Assembly (NCBI GenBank): GCA_937914965.1
Contig: CALGIY010000042.1
Location: 1-7,679 of the forward strand
From: an uncultured Thermoanaerobacteraceae bacterium
GTDB lineage: Bacteria; Bacillota; DSM-12270; Thermacetogeniales; Thermacetogeniaceae
Length of the DNA: 7,679 bases
Direction of reading: 5' to 3'
Shown: positions 6,071 through 7,679 of the stretch, piece by piece
How positions within the stretch are numbered: position 1 is the stretch's first letter
Layout: each line of letters opens with the position of its first letter
Notes under the pieces: model-generated
Seen by the model: only the letters and a program-made list of their open reading frames with translations
Told to the model about the DNA's origin: nothing
The model's database searches: none
Position numbers and translations under genes: made by a program

Positions 6071-6101
6071 CCGGCAGTTATAACCTGCCGGAACTTTTTT
6101 T
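6071..6101 (+). terminator. Second tandem terminator
   Basis: CCGGCAG (6071-6077) pairs perfectly with CTGCCGG (6085-6091) around TTATAAC, followed after AAC by seven Ts (6095-6101). Together with the terminator at 6010-6040 it isolates the riboswitch transcript from the Hsp20 gene. Confidence 0.9.
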
Positions 6102-6129
6102 CAGCAAGCCTGACCCCGATTGGTATTGT

Positions 6130-6158
6130 TTGACACTTGTATCAGAGAATTCTATAAT
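6130..6158 (+). promoter_or_regulatory. Consensus sigma-A promoter of the Hsp20 gene
   Basis: TTGACA (6130-6135) and TATAAT (6153-6158) are both perfect, with the ideal 17-base spacer. Transcription would begin near 6165. No CIRCE repeat (TTAGCACTC/GAGTGCTAA) is visible, so HrcA control is not supported. Confidence 0.88.
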
Positions 6159-6218
6159 AATAATTGGATACTGAGAGTAAAGAGGTAGGAAATAGTTATT
6201 ATTGAAGGAGGTAGAGCG

Positions 6219-6659
6219 ATGAGTTTAATGCGTAAGGATCCTTGGCGGGAACTGGCGGTCTTTAGAGACGGTGTTAACCGTATTTTCGATGAAACCGTTT
6301 GTAGGCGTTTACCGTTTCCTGGATGTATAGAATGGAAGCCTTATGTCGATGTCGTGGATGAGGATGACCAGTTTGTAGTCAAAGCTGATGTGCCTGGCTA
6401 TGGACCGGAAAATATTGAAATAAAGGTCACAGAAAACGCTGTAACTATCAAAGGTGAACTCAAAGAAGAAAAGGAAGCCAAAGAGGGTCTGTACCAAATC
6501 CGCGAGCGCAATTGTGGCTCATTCTCACGTACCATTCCCTTATCAGTAGAAGTCAAGCCGGAAGAATCAAAAGCATCCTTTAAAAACGGTGTACTGCAAA
6601 TAGTCCTTCCTAAAGCTGATGTGCCCAAAGGGCGCACCCTGGAAATTGAAACCGAATAA
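6219..6659 (+). CDS. hsp20: Small heat-shock protein, Hsp20/alpha-crystallin family
   Basis: The 146-residue protein is an ATP-independent chaperone that holds unfolding proteins as large oligomers in the cytoplasm. The N-terminal arm has the usual DPWREL motif (7-12). The alpha-crystallin domain spans about 38-133: PYVDVVDEDDQFVVKADVPGY (41-61), ENIEIKVTENAVTIKGE (64-80), ERNCGSFSRTIPL (96-108) and the signature KASFKNGVLQIVLPK (118-132) with G124-V-L126. A short tail carries LEI (141-143), the place of the I-x-I oligomer motif. The length is normal for the family. The ATG at 6219 has a full AAGGAGGT (6205-6212) six bases upstream. It is transcribed alone from a perfect sigma-A promoter, so it may be expressed constitutively at a high level or be repressed by an unseen factor. 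Between this gene and the next (6660-6829) I see no clear terminator. Confidence 0.96.
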   Translation: MSLMRKDPWRELAVFRDGVNRIFDETVCRRLPFPGCIEWKPYVDVVDEDDQFVVKADVPGYGPENIEIKVTENAVTIKGELKEEKEAKEGLYQIRERNCGSFSRTIPLSVEVKPEESKASFKNGVLQIVLPKADVPKGRTLEIETE

Positions 6660-6829
6660 AAAGCGGGAGCCTGTAGCATGAATCTCACTGGATGATCTTA
6701 CATCAAAGCGTGGGATCCCAAGCACAAAATCCTCTATATTGCCAGGAACGCCTTTGCTTGAATTCCATTACTATTAGAAAACAAGAAACCCGGTTACAAT
6801 AACTGAAAAGTATCAAAGGCGGTGATTTT

Positions 6830-7679
6830 GTGCAAAAGGCTTTGAAAAGGCTTGTTTTGGTTTTTATGCTTGTCTGTACAGCATTATTAATCCTGGGGTG
6901 CCAGCAGAGCAAGAGTACAAAGCCCACGCCAAAGGTGGAAACACCAGCGAAAGAGACACCTACAAAGAAGGAACCGCAGAAGGTAACCGGGGAAGTAGCT
7001 GTTTACTATTTGAAAACTTCGGAAAAAGATATGTATCTCGTACGGGAGTTACACAAGGTTTCTCACGAGCGAAGCCTGAAAATAGCAGCTCTTGAAGAAT
7101 TAATCAGTGGGAATCCGAAAACAGAGGATGCCTACCGGATTATCCCACCAAAAACCCAGGTTCGGGGTATTAAAGTAGAGAATGGACTAGCAACTGTTGA
7201 TTTTTCAACGGAGGTTCTCAATGCCAATGTTGGCTCCGGAGGCGAGGGTCTGGGCATTTTGAGCATAGTCAATACCCTTACTGAATTTCCTGATATTGAT
7301 CAGGTCTCTTTTACAGTTGAGGGCAAGATGGATGAGCGTACCAAGGACTGGTGGGGGCATATTGGCCTTTATGAACAGCCTTTTAAGCGTAACATATCCA
7401 ATGTACAGGAGCCCAGAATTTGGGTCACATCACCTATGCCGGACTCAAAGGTGACCAGTCCTTTAACTGTTACTGGAACTGCCTGGGGAGTTTTCGAGGC
7501 CACAGTTAATCTGCGTTTGGTAACAGAAGACGGCCAAAAGATTGTCGAAGGCAATACCCTTGCTAGTGCCTGGATGGATGAAAGGGGAACCTTTAAAACG
7601 ACCCTGGAGTTTACTAAACCCAAATGTCAATGGCCATTTGAAAATCCGCACTTTTGGCCACGAAAAGTCGTCAACTATA
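6830..7679 (+). CDS. GerMN and Gmad2 domain lipoprotein, cut by window, with a probable frameshift
   Basis: The GTG at 6830 follows AAAGGCGGTGA (6816-6825). It opens a lipoprotein signal: basic QKALKRL, a hydrophobic run, then LILGC with the lipid-bearing Cys24. A Lys/Thr/Pro-rich linker (25-52) leads to a GerMN domain (about 54-185: GEVAVYYLKTSEKDMYLVREL, LEELISGNP, TQVRGIKVENGLATVDFS, LSIVNTLTEFPDIDQVSF). A Gmad2 domain begins near 195 (PRIWVTSPMPDSKVTSPLTVTGTAWGVFEA, WMDERGTFKTTLEFTKP). GerMN and Gmad2 occur in spore-germination and cell-surface proteins of Firmicutes; this one should be anchored outside the membrane. After Pro264 (7619-7621) the frame reads CQWPFENPHFWP, unlike the family. 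The frame one base later reads NVNGHLKIRTFGHEKSST, as expected for the end of Gmad2. A weak -10 (TACAAT, 6795-6800) may be its promoter. Confidence 0.88.
   Translation, partial: MQKALKRLVLVFMLVCTALLILGCQQSKSTKPTPKVETPAKETPTKKEPQKVTGEVAVYYLKTSEKDMYLVRELHKVSHERSLKIAALEELISGNPKTEDAYRIIPPKTQVRGIKVENGLATVDFSTEVLNANVGSGGEGLGILSIVNTLTEFPDIDQVSFTVEGKMDERTKDWWGHIGLYEQPFKRNISNVQEPRIWVTSPMPDSKVTSPLTVTGTAWGVFEATVNLRLVTEDGQKIVEGNTLASAWMDERGTFKTTLEFTKPKCQWPFENPHFWPRKVVNY
7619..7626 (+). other. Probable one-base frameshift in the Gmad2 domain
   Basis: At CCCAAATG (7619-7626) the family-like reading moves from the frame CCC-AAA-TGT to CCC-(A)-AAT-GTC. Removing one A from the AAA run (7622-7624) joins the two halves into a continuous Gmad2 domain. 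Both frames stay open to the window end, so only protein similarity reveals it. It may be a sequence error, a true mutation or, less likely, programmed slippage. Confidence 0.7.

Noticed and set aside
6711..6720. Palindrome TGGGATCCCA after the Hsp20 gene
   Set aside because: It has no loop and no T-run, so it does not work as a terminator, and it is too short to call a binding site.

Overview
The window looks like chromosome of a spore-forming, low-to-moderate-GC anaerobic Firmicute of the clostridial or Peptococcaceae type (Desulfotomaculum/Pelotomaculum-like by feel). The reasons are strong AGGAGG-type ribosome binding sites, TTG and GTG starts, sigma-A promoters, U-tract terminators, a cobalamin riboswitch and a GerMN/Gmad2 lipoprotein typical of endospore formers. 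The genus assignment is inference. Genes are mostly single units separated by unusually long gaps, so this is not one operon.

Left part (1-3066): the end of a DUF4198-type protein, cut by the window edge, is followed by a gap of nearly 700 bp holding a large perfect inverted repeat and, at its end, an extended -10 promoter. The promoter drives a 523-residue CofE-family protein (F420-0:glutamate ligase family, clostridial branch). Its middle carries an extra block of about 150 residues that reads like a degenerate PD-(D/E)XK nuclease fold. A strong terminator closes the gene.

Middle (3067-5465): a 34-residue single-pass membrane protein missed by length cut-offs has its own terminator. Next comes an IscU/NifU-N-like iron-sulfur scaffold protein lacking the third canonical cysteine, with no IscS partner in view. 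A minus-strand XRE-type regulator converges on it. The regulator is divergent from an unrecognised small basic-to-neutral protein; each has its own promoter in the shared gap, and the small gene has a GC-rich hairpin in its leader.

Right part (5466-7679): a gap of 753 bp contains a possible folded RNA and then a clear cobalamin riboswitch. Instead of a vitamin B12 gene, the riboswitch is followed by a well-spaced Shine-Dalgarno site, a six-codon reading frame and two tandem terminators. It therefore appears to be an orphan controlling a short transcript, or the scar of a deleted gene. After the terminators a consensus sigma-A promoter drives a small heat-shock protein (Hsp20). The window ends inside a GerMN + Gmad2 lipoprotein whose Gmad2 domain changes reading frame near 7622, suggesting a one-base insertion or a sequence error.

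The two most interesting points are the orphan cobalamin riboswitch (5784-6101) and the CofE-family protein with the nuclease-like insert (1387-2958).
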